A stretch of 64,000 nt of DNA from Methylocella tundrae. GTDB taxonomy: Bacteria; Pseudomonadota; Alphaproteobacteria; Rhizobiales; Beijerinckiaceae. The position numbers and the translations under genes were made by a program. The notes below the pieces were generated by a model. It did no database searches. It was not told the DNA's origin and saw only the letters and a list, made by a program, of their open reading frames with translations. Location: contig NZ_CP139089.1 of assembly GCF_038024855.1 (NCBI RefSeq), positions 2,328,501 through 2,392,500 of the forward strand. The letters run 5' to 3'. Shown piece after piece: positions 53,579-62,126 of this stretch. Every line of letters begins with the position of its first letter. Position 1 is the first letter of the stretch.

Positions 53579-55003
53579 ATGAATGGTAACGAGGCCTTGC
53601 GCCCTGACCTTTGTATTCTGGGCGCGAGCGCCGCCGGCCTCGCCCTCGCCGCCGCCGCCGCCGCTCAAGGCCTTTCCGTCGTGATTGTTGGCAAGCCGAT
53701 GGCGGCGGACCATCTCGCCGACATCGCCCCAGGCCAGGCTTTGCGGGCTTGCGGGGACCTCGCCGCGACGATCGGTCGCGCCGCGCATTCCACAGTCCCG
53801 GCCCGTCCGGCGTTTCAATTTTCGCGTGTGGGAGCGCACATCGCTCAGGTCAAAAAAGCGCTAGAGCCCCAGTATGCGCAGGCCCGGCTCGAAGCCATGA
53901 ATGTGAGCGTGCTCAAAGCTCCGGGACGATTCGTTCGGCCAGACGCCGTCGAGGCGGGAGGCCGGATCGTCAAAGCGCGTCGCTTCGTCATCGCCGCCCC
54001 GGCGCAGATGCGGGCGCCCGCCATCCCAGGGCTCGATCTGATCCGGCCGGTAACGGCCACGGATCTTGCGCAGCTCGAAGCGCCGCCCGAGCGGCTGATC
54101 GTTCTTGGAGGCGATTCCCAGGGGCTCGCCGTCGCCCAGGGAGCGCGCCGCCTCGGCGCCGAGGTCGCAGTGGTTGCGCAAACCCGGATTTTGCCCGGCG
54201 AGGACGCGGAGATCGTCGCCCCCTTGCGCACGCAATTGATGCGCGAAGGAGTGGTTCTGCGCGAAGCATCGAAAATTCTGCGCATCGAGCCCGACGGCGC
54301 AAGGCTCCGCGTTTTCGTCACGCCGCTGGCCACGGACGAGACGGAGGGCGAGATCGAAACCCTCGAGGGGTCGCATCTGCTTCTCGCCCTCGGCGCCTCC
54401 GCCGCGCTCGAGGGTCTCGGCCTCGCGGCGGCGGGCGTGCGATTTGACGCGGGCGGCGTCGAGGTCGACGCCAATCTGCGCAGCAGCAACCGCCGCGTCT
54501 ACGCGATCGGCGCGGCGACCGGCGACGCCGAATGCGAAGCCCGTCAGATCCTTCGACATATCCTTGCCTTTCCGTCCTGGTTTCCTGCCGGGCGGCGGCG
54601 GACGCCGCGCGTGCGCGCGGCATGGACCGACCCGCAGGTCGCTTCCACAGGGCTGTCGGAAGCCGAGGCGCGTCGGCGGGCGCGTCGCATCCGCGTGCTG
54701 CGGTGGCCCTATGCGGCAACCGACAGAGCCCAGATCGAGGGCGCGACGGGCGGCCATGTGAAACTCGTCACATCGGCCGCCGGCCGCATTCTTGGCGCGG
54801 CGATCGTCGGACCGGGGGCCGGGGAGTTGATCAACCTTTATACGCTCTCCATATGCAAGGGGATGTATGCCTCCGATCTAGCCTCGATCCCGCTGCCCTA
54901 TCCGTCCTTCTCCGAAACGGCGCGGGCGGCCGCGCTCGCTTTCGAAGCCCGCCGGCCTCCAGCGGCGTGGCGGTTTCTGCGCCTCTTGCGCCGATCGACA
55001 TAG
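53579..55003 (+). CDS. Dihydrolipoamide-dehydrogenase-like flavoprotein lacking the redox disulfide
   Basis: The 474-residue protein has the layout of the pyridine nucleotide-disulfide reductase family: an FAD-binding N-terminus (DLCILGASAAGLALAAAAA), an NAD-binding segment (PERLIVLGGDSQGLAVAQGARRLGAEVAVV, about 177-206), a second FAD motif (NRRVYAIGAATGD, about 310-322) and a dimerisation domain (RAAWTDPQVASTGLSEAEARRRA; KGMYASDLASIPLPYPSFSETARAAALAFE). It departs from the family in three places: the first glycine motif is GASAAG instead of GxGxxG, the CxxxxC active site after it is absent, and the C-terminal HPT-type His is replaced (PYPSFSE). It may be a redox-inactive or altered-specificity relative. 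Intergenic sequence separates it from ugd; a kinase gene follows after 9 bases. Confidence 0.82.
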   Translation: MNGNEALRPDLCILGASAAGLALAAAAAAQGLSVVIVGKPMAADHLADIAPGQALRACGDLAATIGRAAHSTVPARPAFQFSRVGAHIAQVKKALEPQYAQARLEAMNVSVLKAPGRFVRPDAVEAGGRIVKARRFVIAAPAQMRAPAIPGLDLIRPVTATDLAQLEAPPERLIVLGGDSQGLAVAQGARRLGAEVAVVAQTRILPGEDAEIVAPLRTQLMREGVVLREASKILRIEPDGARLRVFVTPLATDETEGEIETLEGSHLLLALGASAALEGLGLAAAGVRFDAGGVEVDANLRSSNRRVYAIGAATGDAECEARQILRHILAFPSWFPAGRRRTPRVRAAWTDPQVASTGLSEAEARRRARRIRVLRWPYAATDRAQIEGATGGHVKLVTSAAGRILGAAIVGPGAGELINLYTLSICKGMYASDLASIPLPYPSFSETARAAALAFEARRPPAAWRFLRLLRRST

Positions 55004-55012
55004 GCGATTTTG

Positions 55013-56683
55013 ATGAGCGACTTCGCAATGCCTCCCAACGCCAAACCGGACTCGCTCGGAGCCCCGCAGAGCGAGAGAGCGGATGCGGCGCGCCCCGGCG
55101 TCGCCAAAAAGGCGCGCCGTCATTTCAGCTTCGGGCTGTCGACGCGCGTACTGGTGCTGAACACAGCTTTTGTCATGATCGCCGCGACGATGGTCTATCT
55201 GCCGGGGCTTACCATCTATCGTGAGAACTGGCTGCGTAATCGCCTCAGCGCCGCCTATACCGCCGCTCTCGTGCTGGAAGCGGCGCCGAGCGCGATGGCG
55301 CCGCCGGCGCTGTCACGCCAGCTGCTGGACAGCGTCGGCGCGCGGGTGATCGTGCTCGACATGCATGGAACGAAGCGGATCCTCGCCGCGTCGGACCTGC
55401 CGCCCGCCGTCGACGCCGTTTATGATCTGCGCAATCCGTCGTTCGGCGATTCCTTCATGCACGCGATCGAGACGATGCTGGCCCCGAAGGGACGCGTCAT
55501 CACCATTCTTGGCGAGGCTCCGATGGGCGGCGAGGCTGTCGCCATCACTATGGACGAACAGCCCCTGAAACGCGGCATAGCCGCCTATTCGCGGCGGCTT
55601 CTGGCGATGACCCTCGTCATGTCCGCGATCGTCGCCAGCCTCGCCACTATTGCGGTCAACGTCATGGTGCTGCGCCCGATGCGGCGCCTCACCACCAATC
55701 TCACGCAATTCGGGGCGGATCCCGAGAATGCGGCCCGCATCATCGTGCCATCCGGCCGGCAGCATGAAATCGGACAGGCCGAGGCGGCTCTCGCCGTGAT
55801 GCAGGAATCGCTCGTGCGCGAGCTCAATCATAAGAAACATCTCGCCGCCCTCGGCCTTGCCGTCGCCAAGATCAATCATGACATGCGCAATATGCTGTCG
55901 TCCGCCCAATTGCTGTCGGACCGTCTGGCCAATGTCACCGATCCCCTCGCTCAAAGAATTGCGCCAAAACTGGTCGCGACGCTCGACCGCGCCATCCGCT
56001 TCTGTCAGGCGACGATGACCTATGGCCGCGCCGTCGATGAGCCGCCGAAGTTGCGCCGCTTCTCCCTGCGTCCGCTCGTCGACGAGGCTGTCGAAAGCGT
56101 CACGCCGCAAGCCGGCTGCCATATCGAGATCGTTAACGCGGTGCCCGAGGATGTCGAGATAGACGCCGACGCCGAGCAGATGTTCCGGGTGCTCGTCAAT
56201 CTCATCCGCAACGGAGCGGAAGCGCTGCAGGGCGCAGGTCCTTCCCCCGGGTGGCCGGCGCGCGTGCGCATTTTGGCGCATGAAGAAGCCTGCGCTCCCG
56301 ACGCCGACGGCGACGCGCGGCTGAGCGAAACGCAAAAGGACAGGTTCGCAAGCGTCAGTCAGAATCGCACGCAAATAGTGATCGAGGTGGCCGATACCGG
56401 CCCCGGCGTTCCCCTCGCCGCGCGCGCAAAGCTCTTTTCCGCGTTCAGCTCGGGACGCGCCGGCGGAACCGGGCTTGGCCTCGTCATCGCATCCGATCTC
56501 GTTCGCGCGCATGGCGGCTCGCTGACGCTGGCGTCGACGAGCGCGGTGGGCGCAAACGCCGCCGAAGAATATCCGGGCGCTCGTTTCCTCATCACCCTGC
56601 CTGACGCGGCGGCGGGAGCCGAGGGCGATGTCGCGCCCGAAGCCGCGAAAGGCTCATCGGCTTTCGAGCGCTGGGCCTCTTGA
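55013..56683 (+). CDS. Sensor histidine kinase
   Basis: The 556-residue protein has two membrane helices (about 45-65 and 197-219) flanking a periplasmic domain of about 130 residues, a HAMP-like segment (about 220-270), a dimerisation helix with the phospho-acceptor His289 in KINHDMRNMLSSAQLL, and the ATPase domain with N box VLVNLIRNGAEAL (about 393-405), G1 VADTGPGVP and G2 GGTGLGLVIA. The TTG at 55010 would add one residue; ATG at 55013 is preferred. It follows the flavoprotein by 9 bases, so the two share a transcript. No response regulator is adjacent, so the partner is unknown; coupling to the redox protein suggests a redox or membrane-state signal, which is inference. Confidence 0.92.
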   Translation: MSDFAMPPNAKPDSLGAPQSERADAARPGVAKKARRHFSFGLSTRVLVLNTAFVMIAATMVYLPGLTIYRENWLRNRLSAAYTAALVLEAAPSAMAPPALSRQLLDSVGARVIVLDMHGTKRILAASDLPPAVDAVYDLRNPSFGDSFMHAIETMLAPKGRVITILGEAPMGGEAVAITMDEQPLKRGIAAYSRRLLAMTLVMSAIVASLATIAVNVMVLRPMRRLTTNLTQFGADPENAARIIVPSGRQHEIGQAEAALAVMQESLVRELNHKKHLAALGLAVAKINHDMRNMLSSAQLLSDRLANVTDPLAQRIAPKLVATLDRAIRFCQATMTYGRAVDEPPKLRRFSLRPLVDEAVESVTPQAGCHIEIVNAVPEDVEIDADAEQMFRVLVNLIRNGAEALQGAGPSPGWPARVRILAHEEACAPDADGDARLSETQKDRFASVSQNRTQIVIEVADTGPGVPLAARAKLFSAFSSGRAGGTGLGLVIASDLVRAHGGSLTLASTSAVGANAAEEYPGARFLITLPDAAAGAEGDVAPEAAKGSSAFERWAS

Positions 56684-56789
56684 AGCGATGATCGACGGCC
56701 GGCGTCAAAGCCGCGGGCTCTTGTCCGCGGCCGCTGATGCTTTAAGTTTACGGGCGCAAAAGGAGGAACCGGCGTAAGCGGAATGATTT

Positions 56790-56890
56790 GGGGCGCCGAA
56801 AAGTGGGCGCCGGTTTTCGGACGCCATCGTCTCTAACTTATTGATAAAAGACGGATTCGAGACTTTGAACGGAATCGCGTTGTGATTGCG
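56790..56890. repeat. Intergenic palindromic repeat, family R1, copy 5
   Basis: CCGAAAA (56796-56802) pairs with TTTTCGG (56814-56820) with the same spacing as the copy at 6924, and CTAACTTATTGA plus GGAATCGCGTTGTGATTGCGTCC follow in place of the second hairpin. It occupies the space between the kinase and the cNMP-reductase gene. Confidence 0.6.
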
Positions 56891-56954
56891 TCCAAAGTCA
56901 TCCGGCGCACAGAGCCGCCGCCAGCGGCCTTCGCCTTGCACCAGGAGAGCGCGT

Positions 56955-58637
56955 TTGAATCTCGAACCTGCGAACGCCGCGTCCGAAACCCGGCTCACGG
57001 TCGATCCGGCCGATCCTTACGAGCGCGAAGCTCAGACCTTTCCGCGGCTGACGCCTGAACAAATCGCGCGCGCGGCGACGTTCGGCGCAGAGGAAACTCT
57101 GCCCACCGGCGCGGCTTTATACGAACGCGGCGAGCGCGGCGTCGATTTTTTTATCGTCCTTGAAGGCAAAATAGAAATCCTCGACCATAGCGAAGACTGC
57201 GCGCCGACCGTCTTCATCGCCTTGACCGAACGCCAGTTCACCGGCGAGCTAAACCTCTTCAACGAGCGTGAGGTTCTTGTCAGCGCCAGGACGGCCGTGG
57301 AAAGCCGGCTGATCCGCGTCAAACGCGCAGATTTCCGTCGCCTCGCTTCGGCTGAGACGGACATCGCCGAGATCATGATGCGCGCCTTCATCCTTCGGCG
57401 CGTCGGCATGATCCGGCATGGGCGCGCGGCGGTCGTGCTCATTGGCCAAACGCATGACGGCGATAAAATCCGCCTGCAGCGATTTTTGACGCGCAACGGC
57501 TATCCGCACCGGGTCCTCGACGTCGACGCGGATGCCGAGGCCGGCGAGTTCCTCGATTGCTTCGAGATCGGCAAGGCTCATATGCCCGTCGTGATCGATG
57601 TGCGCCATCAGGTGCTGTACAACCCCTCAAACGCGGCGCTGGCGGATGCGCTCGGCCTCACCGAGACGATCGATCCGCAACGCGTACATGACGTCATCGT
57701 GGTCGGCGCCGGCCCCGGCGGCCTCGCCGCCGCCGTCTATGCCGCATCCGAGGGCCTGGACACGCTGGTGATCGAGGGTGAGGCCCCCGGCGGACAGGCC
57801 GGAACGAGCTCAAGAATCGAGAATTATCTCGGCTTTCCAACCGGCATTTCGGGTCAGGCGCTGGCCGGCCGCGCTCAGGTTCAGGCGCAGAAATTCGGCG
57901 CGAAGCTGGCGATTTCGCGCGAAGTCGCCGGAATCGACTGTGCGAGAAACCCGTTCGTCCTCCGACTCGCCGGCGGCGGCGAGGTCCGCACCGAAACCCT
58001 AGTCATCGCCTCCGGCGCGCGCTATCGCAAACTTGACGTTGAGGATTACGACCGCTTCGAGGGGCATGGCGTTCATTACGCCGCGACGGCGATGGAGGCC
58101 AAGCTCTGCGAAGGCGAGGAAGTCGTCGTTGTCGGAGGCGGCAACTCTGCCGGTCAGGCCGCGGTTTTCCTCGCGCGCCAGACCGCGCATGTGCACATGA
58201 TCGTCCGCGCGCGCGACCTTGCGTCGACGATGTCCTATTATCTCATCGAGCGAATCCTTGCCTCGCCCCGCATCACGCTGCGCACGCAGACGGAGATCAG
58301 CCGCCTGCAGGGCGGGGACAGATTAAGCGCCATCACCTGGACGCATCGGGAGAGTGGCGAAAGCAAGACCCTGGCGATCGCGAATATGTTTGTGATGATC
58401 GGCGCGGCGCCGAACACGGGATGGCTCAATGGTTGCTTGACGCTGGACGGCAAGGGTTTCGTTGCGACCGGAGCCGCCGCCGGCTTGACGGGCTCGCCTT
58501 ACGCGACGTCACAGCCGGGGATCTTTGCGGTCGGCGACGTTCGGGCCGGTTCGACCAAGCGGGTCGCCTCCGCCGTCGGCGAAGGATCGGTCGTCGTCTC
58601 CGATGTTCATCGCTACCTCGAAGCCAAGCGGGGCTGA
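56955..58637 (+). CDS. Cyclic-nucleotide-binding, thioredoxin-reductase-like flavoprotein
   Basis: The 560-residue protein begins with a cNMP-binding domain (about 45-150; LPTGAALYERGERGVDFFIVLEGKIEIL, FTGELNLFNEREVLVSARTAVESRLIRVKRADF), then a thioredoxin-like segment (about 155-235) and a thioredoxin-reductase-like FAD/NADPH domain with VHDVIVVGAGPGGLAAAVYAASEGLDTLVIEG (about 244-275) and VVVVGGGNSAGQAAVFLARQ (about 390-409). The CxxC of thioredoxin reductases is missing: the equivalent spot reads HYAATAMEAKLCEG. Start is TTG at 56955 with AGGAG 7 bases upstream; the longer frame to 56886 lies in the R1 repeat. Six bases separate its stop from the antiporter gene, so it is likely a partner or sensor for that transporter. 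Confidence 0.87.
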   Translation: MNLEPANAASETRLTVDPADPYEREAQTFPRLTPEQIARAATFGAEETLPTGAALYERGERGVDFFIVLEGKIEILDHSEDCAPTVFIALTERQFTGELNLFNEREVLVSARTAVESRLIRVKRADFRRLASAETDIAEIMMRAFILRRVGMIRHGRAAVVLIGQTHDGDKIRLQRFLTRNGYPHRVLDVDADAEAGEFLDCFEIGKAHMPVVIDVRHQVLYNPSNAALADALGLTETIDPQRVHDVIVVGAGPGGLAAAVYAASEGLDTLVIEGEAPGGQAGTSSRIENYLGFPTGISGQALAGRAQVQAQKFGAKLAISREVAGIDCARNPFVLRLAGGGEVRTETLVIASGARYRKLDVEDYDRFEGHGVHYAATAMEAKLCEGEEVVVVGGGNSAGQAAVFLARQTAHVHMIVRARDLASTMSYYLIERILASPRITLRTQTEISRLQGGDRLSAITWTHRESGESKTLAIANMFVMIGAAPNTGWLNGCLTLDGKGFVATGAAAGLTGSPYATSQPGIFAVGDVRAGSTKRVASAVGEGSVVVSDVHRYLEAKRG

Positions 58638-58643
58638 TCGACC

Positions 58644-60356
58644 ATGGATCATATGCACACCATTCTTCAGTCCCTGGCCCCGGTGGTCCTGCTGCTATTG
58701 TTCGGCGTCGTCGCAGCCATCGCGTGCCGTGCGGCGAAGCTCAGCCCGATCGTCGGCTATCTCGCGCTCGGGGTGGCGCTGAGGGCGAGCGGGGTCGAGC
58801 CCTTGCACACAAGCTCGACCGTGGCGCTTTTGGCGGAGCTCGGCGTCGTCTTTCTTCTGTTCGACATCGGCCTGCATTTTTCTCTGAAGCATATCCGCGA
58901 GCAGGCGCGCGACATTTTCGGCTTTGGGCCGGTGCAGGTGCTTCTCGGCGCTTTCGGCCTTGGCCTTCTCGCCATGCTGATCGGCGTCGCGCCGCTGCCG
59001 GCGTTTCTGCTCGGCGCGACGCTGGCGCTGTCCTCGACCGCCGTCGTCGCCGCCATGATCGCCGAGCGGCGCCAGCAGAATTGCCCGGTCGGCATGACCG
59101 CCACCGCCATTCTGATCTTTCAGGACGTCGCCGCGATCTTTCTGTTGATCATTGTCAACGCCTTGAACGGCGACGGCGGTCCATTGGGGCCTCAGCTCGC
59201 CATGGCGGTCGTTAAAGCATCGATCGCCTTCGGCGTCGCCTATGTGCTGGCGCGGCTTGTGGTGCGGCCCCTGTTCGACCTCATCGCCCGCACCGAGAAT
59301 GAAGAAGTGTTCACCGCGAGCGCGCTGCTCGTCGTGCTCGCCGCAAGCTGGGCGACGGGTTCGATCGGGCTCTCCCTGACGCTTGGCGGCTTTCTTGGCG
59401 GCATGATCATCGCCGAGACGCCCTATCGGCCGATCATCCAGTCCGAGACCAAGCCCTTCCGCAATCTGCTGCTGAGCTTTTTCTTTATTTCGGTCGGTCT
59501 TTCGCTGGATCTTGCCTCGCTAGGCCAGCATTGGGGCGCCGTCATCGCCGTCACCATCCTTTTCATCGCGGTCAAGATCGCGACCAACGCCGCCTCGAGC
59601 CTGATTTTTCGCTGGTCGGCTCCAGGATCCATGCAACTCGGCTTTCTTCTTGCTCAAGGGTCTGAATTTGCTTTCGTGATCCTCAGCCTTCCGGCGATGC
59701 GCCTGCTCGTCGGCGATCAGGTCGCCTCGATCGTCATCGCCGCCGTCGCCGTCAGCCTCGCGCTGACGCCCGCGCTCGCAAAATCCGGACGCAAGATCGC
59801 CGGTAAAATGCGGGCCCGCCGCAAGACCAAGGACGAGCGCGAGACGCTGGAGCGCGAACTCGCAGCTCCCGTGCTGATCGTCGGCATGGGTCCGGTCGGG
59901 CGCACAGTCGCCGACGCCCTGTCCGAATTCGAAATCAATTACGCTTCCATAGAAAAGGATCAAAAGACCTTCGCCGACGCCAACGCCGACGGTTATGCGG
60001 TCGTGTTCGGCGACGCCGCCGATCCACGCATCTGGGAGCCTCTCGGCATGCACGATCGCAAGATCGTCGTCATCACGGCGCCCGCGATCGAGGTGTCGCG
60101 CGAACTGACGCCCCTTGCGGCGCGAGCCTTTCCCCATATCAGGCGCTTCGCCGCCATCGCCAAGCCGGCCGAGCGCGAGGCTTACGAGATGGCCGGCGTC
60201 ATTCCCGTCGTCGACGATAGCGTTCCCCCCGGTCTCGACGTCGGCGCGGCGGTGCTGCGCGAACTCGGCATCGACGACGCGGCGATTGAAAATTGGCGCG
60301 AGTCGCAGCAATCGCGCACGGCGGACGCGCTCGCCACCGCCGAGGCGGCGGAGTAG
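58644..60356 (+). CDS. CPA2 cation/proton antiporter with RCK domain (KefB/C-like)
   Basis: The 570-residue membrane protein has about 12-13 helices of the Na+/H+ exchanger type, including LLAELGVVFLLFDIGLHFSLKH and LSSTAVVAAMIAERRQQNCPVG, with IFQDVAAIFLLII containing the conserved Gln-Asp of KefB/C-like exchangers. A cytoplasmic TrkA-N (RCK) domain follows at about 405-525 (PVLIVGMGPVGRTVADALSEFEINY...FGDAADPRIWEPLGM). Such proteins exchange K+ or Na+ for H+ and respond to NAD(H) or glutathione adducts. It begins six bases after the cNMP-reductase stop. In E. coli, KefC has an ancillary flavoprotein (KefF), an analogy that fits this arrangement. Confidence 0.93.
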   Translation: MDHMHTILQSLAPVVLLLLFGVVAAIACRAAKLSPIVGYLALGVALRASGVEPLHTSSTVALLAELGVVFLLFDIGLHFSLKHIREQARDIFGFGPVQVLLGAFGLGLLAMLIGVAPLPAFLLGATLALSSTAVVAAMIAERRQQNCPVGMTATAILIFQDVAAIFLLIIVNALNGDGGPLGPQLAMAVVKASIAFGVAYVLARLVVRPLFDLIARTENEEVFTASALLVVLAASWATGSIGLSLTLGGFLGGMIIAETPYRPIIQSETKPFRNLLLSFFFISVGLSLDLASLGQHWGAVIAVTILFIAVKIATNAASSLIFRWSAPGSMQLGFLLAQGSEFAFVILSLPAMRLLVGDQVASIVIAAVAVSLALTPALAKSGRKIAGKMRARRKTKDERETLERELAAPVLIVGMGPVGRTVADALSEFEINYASIEKDQKTFADANADGYAVVFGDAADPRIWEPLGMHDRKIVVITAPAIEVSRELTPLAARAFPHIRRFAAIAKPAEREAYEMAGVIPVVDDSVPPGLDVGAAVLRELGIDDAAIENWRESQQSRTADALATAEAAE

Positions 60357-60398
60357 CGTGGACAGCGGATTTAACCGCCACGGCTCACGAAAAAACTC

Positions 60399-61124
60399 AT
60401 GCCGGCATTGAAAAGAATCGGGACGGCGATCGAACGGACCGGCTTTCAGCCGCTCATCGCCCTCTTCTGCCTCTCGAGCGCGCTCGTCTTCGCCCATCTC
60501 GTCGAGGAGGTCGCGGAGGGCGGAACGGCGGCCTCGGACCGCGCGATTCTGCTCGCCTTCCGGACGGCGAAAGACCCTTCGATCCCGATTGGCCCGCCGT
60601 GGCTGCTGCAGTCGGCGATCGACATTTCCGCTCTCGGCGGCTTCACCGTTATCTGGTTTCTGACCATCGCCGCCAGCGGCTTTTTGATCCTTGCCAGGCG
60701 CTGGCGCGCGCTTTTCATCCTGCTCGCCGCGATCGGCGGCGCCTCCTTGCTCAATACCGCGCTGAAACTCAGCTTTCATCGCGAAAGGCCCGAAATCACC
60801 GCGCATCTGGCGCAGAGCTGGAGCGCCAGCTTTCCGAGCGGACATGCGATGATATCGGCGGCGGCCTATATGACCATCGCCGCGATTCTGGCGCAGACGC
60901 AGACCTCGAAGGCGGTGCGCATCTATCTTGTCTCCCTTGCCGTGCTCGTGACGATGCTGATCGGCCTCAGCCGGATCTATCTCGGCGTCCATTGGCCTTC
61001 CGACGTCGCCGCCGGGTGGAGCGCCGGGGCCGCCTGGGCGCTCTGCTTCTGGATCATCACGCGAAAGGCGGCGCCGGAAACGAAGGACGCCGAGGCGGCG
61101 CTTCAGAAGGACGCTGGCGGCTGA
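60399..61124 (+). CDS. PAP2-superfamily membrane phosphatase
   Basis: The 241-residue integral membrane protein has about six helices and the three-part phosphatase signature: KLSFHRERPE (KX6RP-like, about 123-132), SASFPSGHAMISAAAY (PSGH, about 141-156) and SRIYLGVHWPSDVAAGW (SRX5HX3D, about 190-206). Members dephosphorylate phosphatidate, undecaprenyl pyrophosphate or similar lipids on the periplasmic side. Ribosome binding site weak. It starts a module with the lipid-kinase-like and metallophosphoesterase genes downstream (gaps 35 and 34 bases). Confidence 0.92.
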   Translation: MPALKRIGTAIERTGFQPLIALFCLSSALVFAHLVEEVAEGGTAASDRAILLAFRTAKDPSIPIGPPWLLQSAIDISALGGFTVIWFLTIAASGFLILARRWRALFILLAAIGGASLLNTALKLSFHRERPEITAHLAQSWSASFPSGHAMISAAAYMTIAAILAQTQTSKAVRIYLVSLAVLVTMLIGLSRIYLGVHWPSDVAAGWSAGAAWALCFWIITRKAAPETKDAEAALQKDAGG

Positions 61125-61159
61125 CCTCCGCCGCGCGATAGGGAACGCAAGCTGCGACA

Positions 61160-62092
61160 ATGCATTCTGACGCCATGAACGCTGAGACGCTGCCAAACCT
61201 CGACGCCGGGCCGTTCGCCTCGCCACGCTTCAGGCGCATCGCCGTAGTCGTGAACACCGCCGGGGGCGGCGTCGGACCAGACGCCGCTGCTGAGATGGAA
61301 GCGATCCTCGCGCACTCGGGGGCGGAGATTCATCTCGCGAGCGTCGAGCCAAAAGACATAGACGCCGCCGTTCGCGCCGCCGTCGAGACTCTGCCGGATC
61401 TCCTCGTCACGCTGGCGGGAGACGGCACCGCGCGCCTCGCGGCCGAGCTTTGCGGTCCGGACGGCCCGCTGCTCGCCCCCCTTCCCGGCGGCACAATGAA
61501 CATGCTGCCCCATGCGCTTTACGGCGAACGGGACTGGCGTGAGGCGCTGGCCAGCGCCTTGAGCACGGGACTCGCACGGCCGTATCCGGGCGGAACCGTC
61601 GGCGGCCGCCCTTTTTACGTAGCCGCCATCCTCGGCGCTCCCGCGCTCTGGGCGCCGGCGCGCGAGGCTGTGCGATATGGAAATCTGAAGCGCGCTTTTC
61701 TCTATGCCCAGCGGGCGCTCGCGCGCGCCTTTACCGGCAGGCTGAGCTTTGAACTGGATCAAGGACCGCGCGTCAAAGCCGAAGCGCTCATGCTTATTTC
61801 GCCGCTCATTTCAGAGCTTTGCCCCGATCATTCCGCGCTCGAGGCCATCGCGCTCGATCCACATCATGCGCTCGAGGCCTGCCGCATCGGCGTCAATGCG
61901 CTGCTTGGCGATTTTCGAAGCGATCCCGCGGTGAGCGCGCAGTTTTGCCAGAGCGGCCGCGCCTTGTCGCGACGTGCGATCCCCTGTCTGCTCGACGGAG
62001 AATTGCATCGACTGGATCGCGAGGTCGAATTCAAATTCTTGCCCCGCGCTTTTCGCGCGCTCGTTCCGGCGCCGGACGCGCGCCCTCATTGA
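61160..62092 (+). CDS. Diacylglycerol-kinase-family lipid kinase
   Basis: The 310-residue protein belongs to the DAGK catalytic superfamily, with RRIAVVVNTAGGGVG, DLLVTLAGDGTARLAAEL (the GDGT nucleotide loop, about 78-95) and LLAPLPGGTMNMLPHAL (PGGTMN, about 105-121). A C-terminal beta domain carries FYVAAILGAPALWAPAREAVRYG. Relatives phosphorylate diacylglycerol or sphingoid bases or act on polyprenyl lipids. Usual ATGs at 61160 and 61175. The gene sits between a lipid phosphatase and a phosphoesterase, which suggests that the three act on the same lipid phosphate pool. Confidence 0.9.
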   Translation: MHSDAMNAETLPNLDAGPFASPRFRRIAVVVNTAGGGVGPDAAAEMEAILAHSGAEIHLASVEPKDIDAAVRAAVETLPDLLVTLAGDGTARLAAELCGPDGPLLAPLPGGTMNMLPHALYGERDWREALASALSTGLARPYPGGTVGGRPFYVAAILGAPALWAPAREAVRYGNLKRAFLYAQRALARAFTGRLSFELDQGPRVKAEALMLISPLISELCPDHSALEAIALDPHHALEACRIGVNALLGDFRSDPAVSAQFCQSGRALSRRAIPCLLDGELHRLDREVEFKFLPRAFRALVPAPDARPH

Positions 62093-62126
62093 GGCGCGCC
62101 CGAACTTGCAACGGCGGGATGCGTCC

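Noticed and set aside
59520..61226. 568-codon open frame on the minus strand under the antiporter and PAP2 genes
   Set aside because: Antisense to two well supported membrane protein genes and composed of Arg/Gly/Asp-rich low-complexity sequence.
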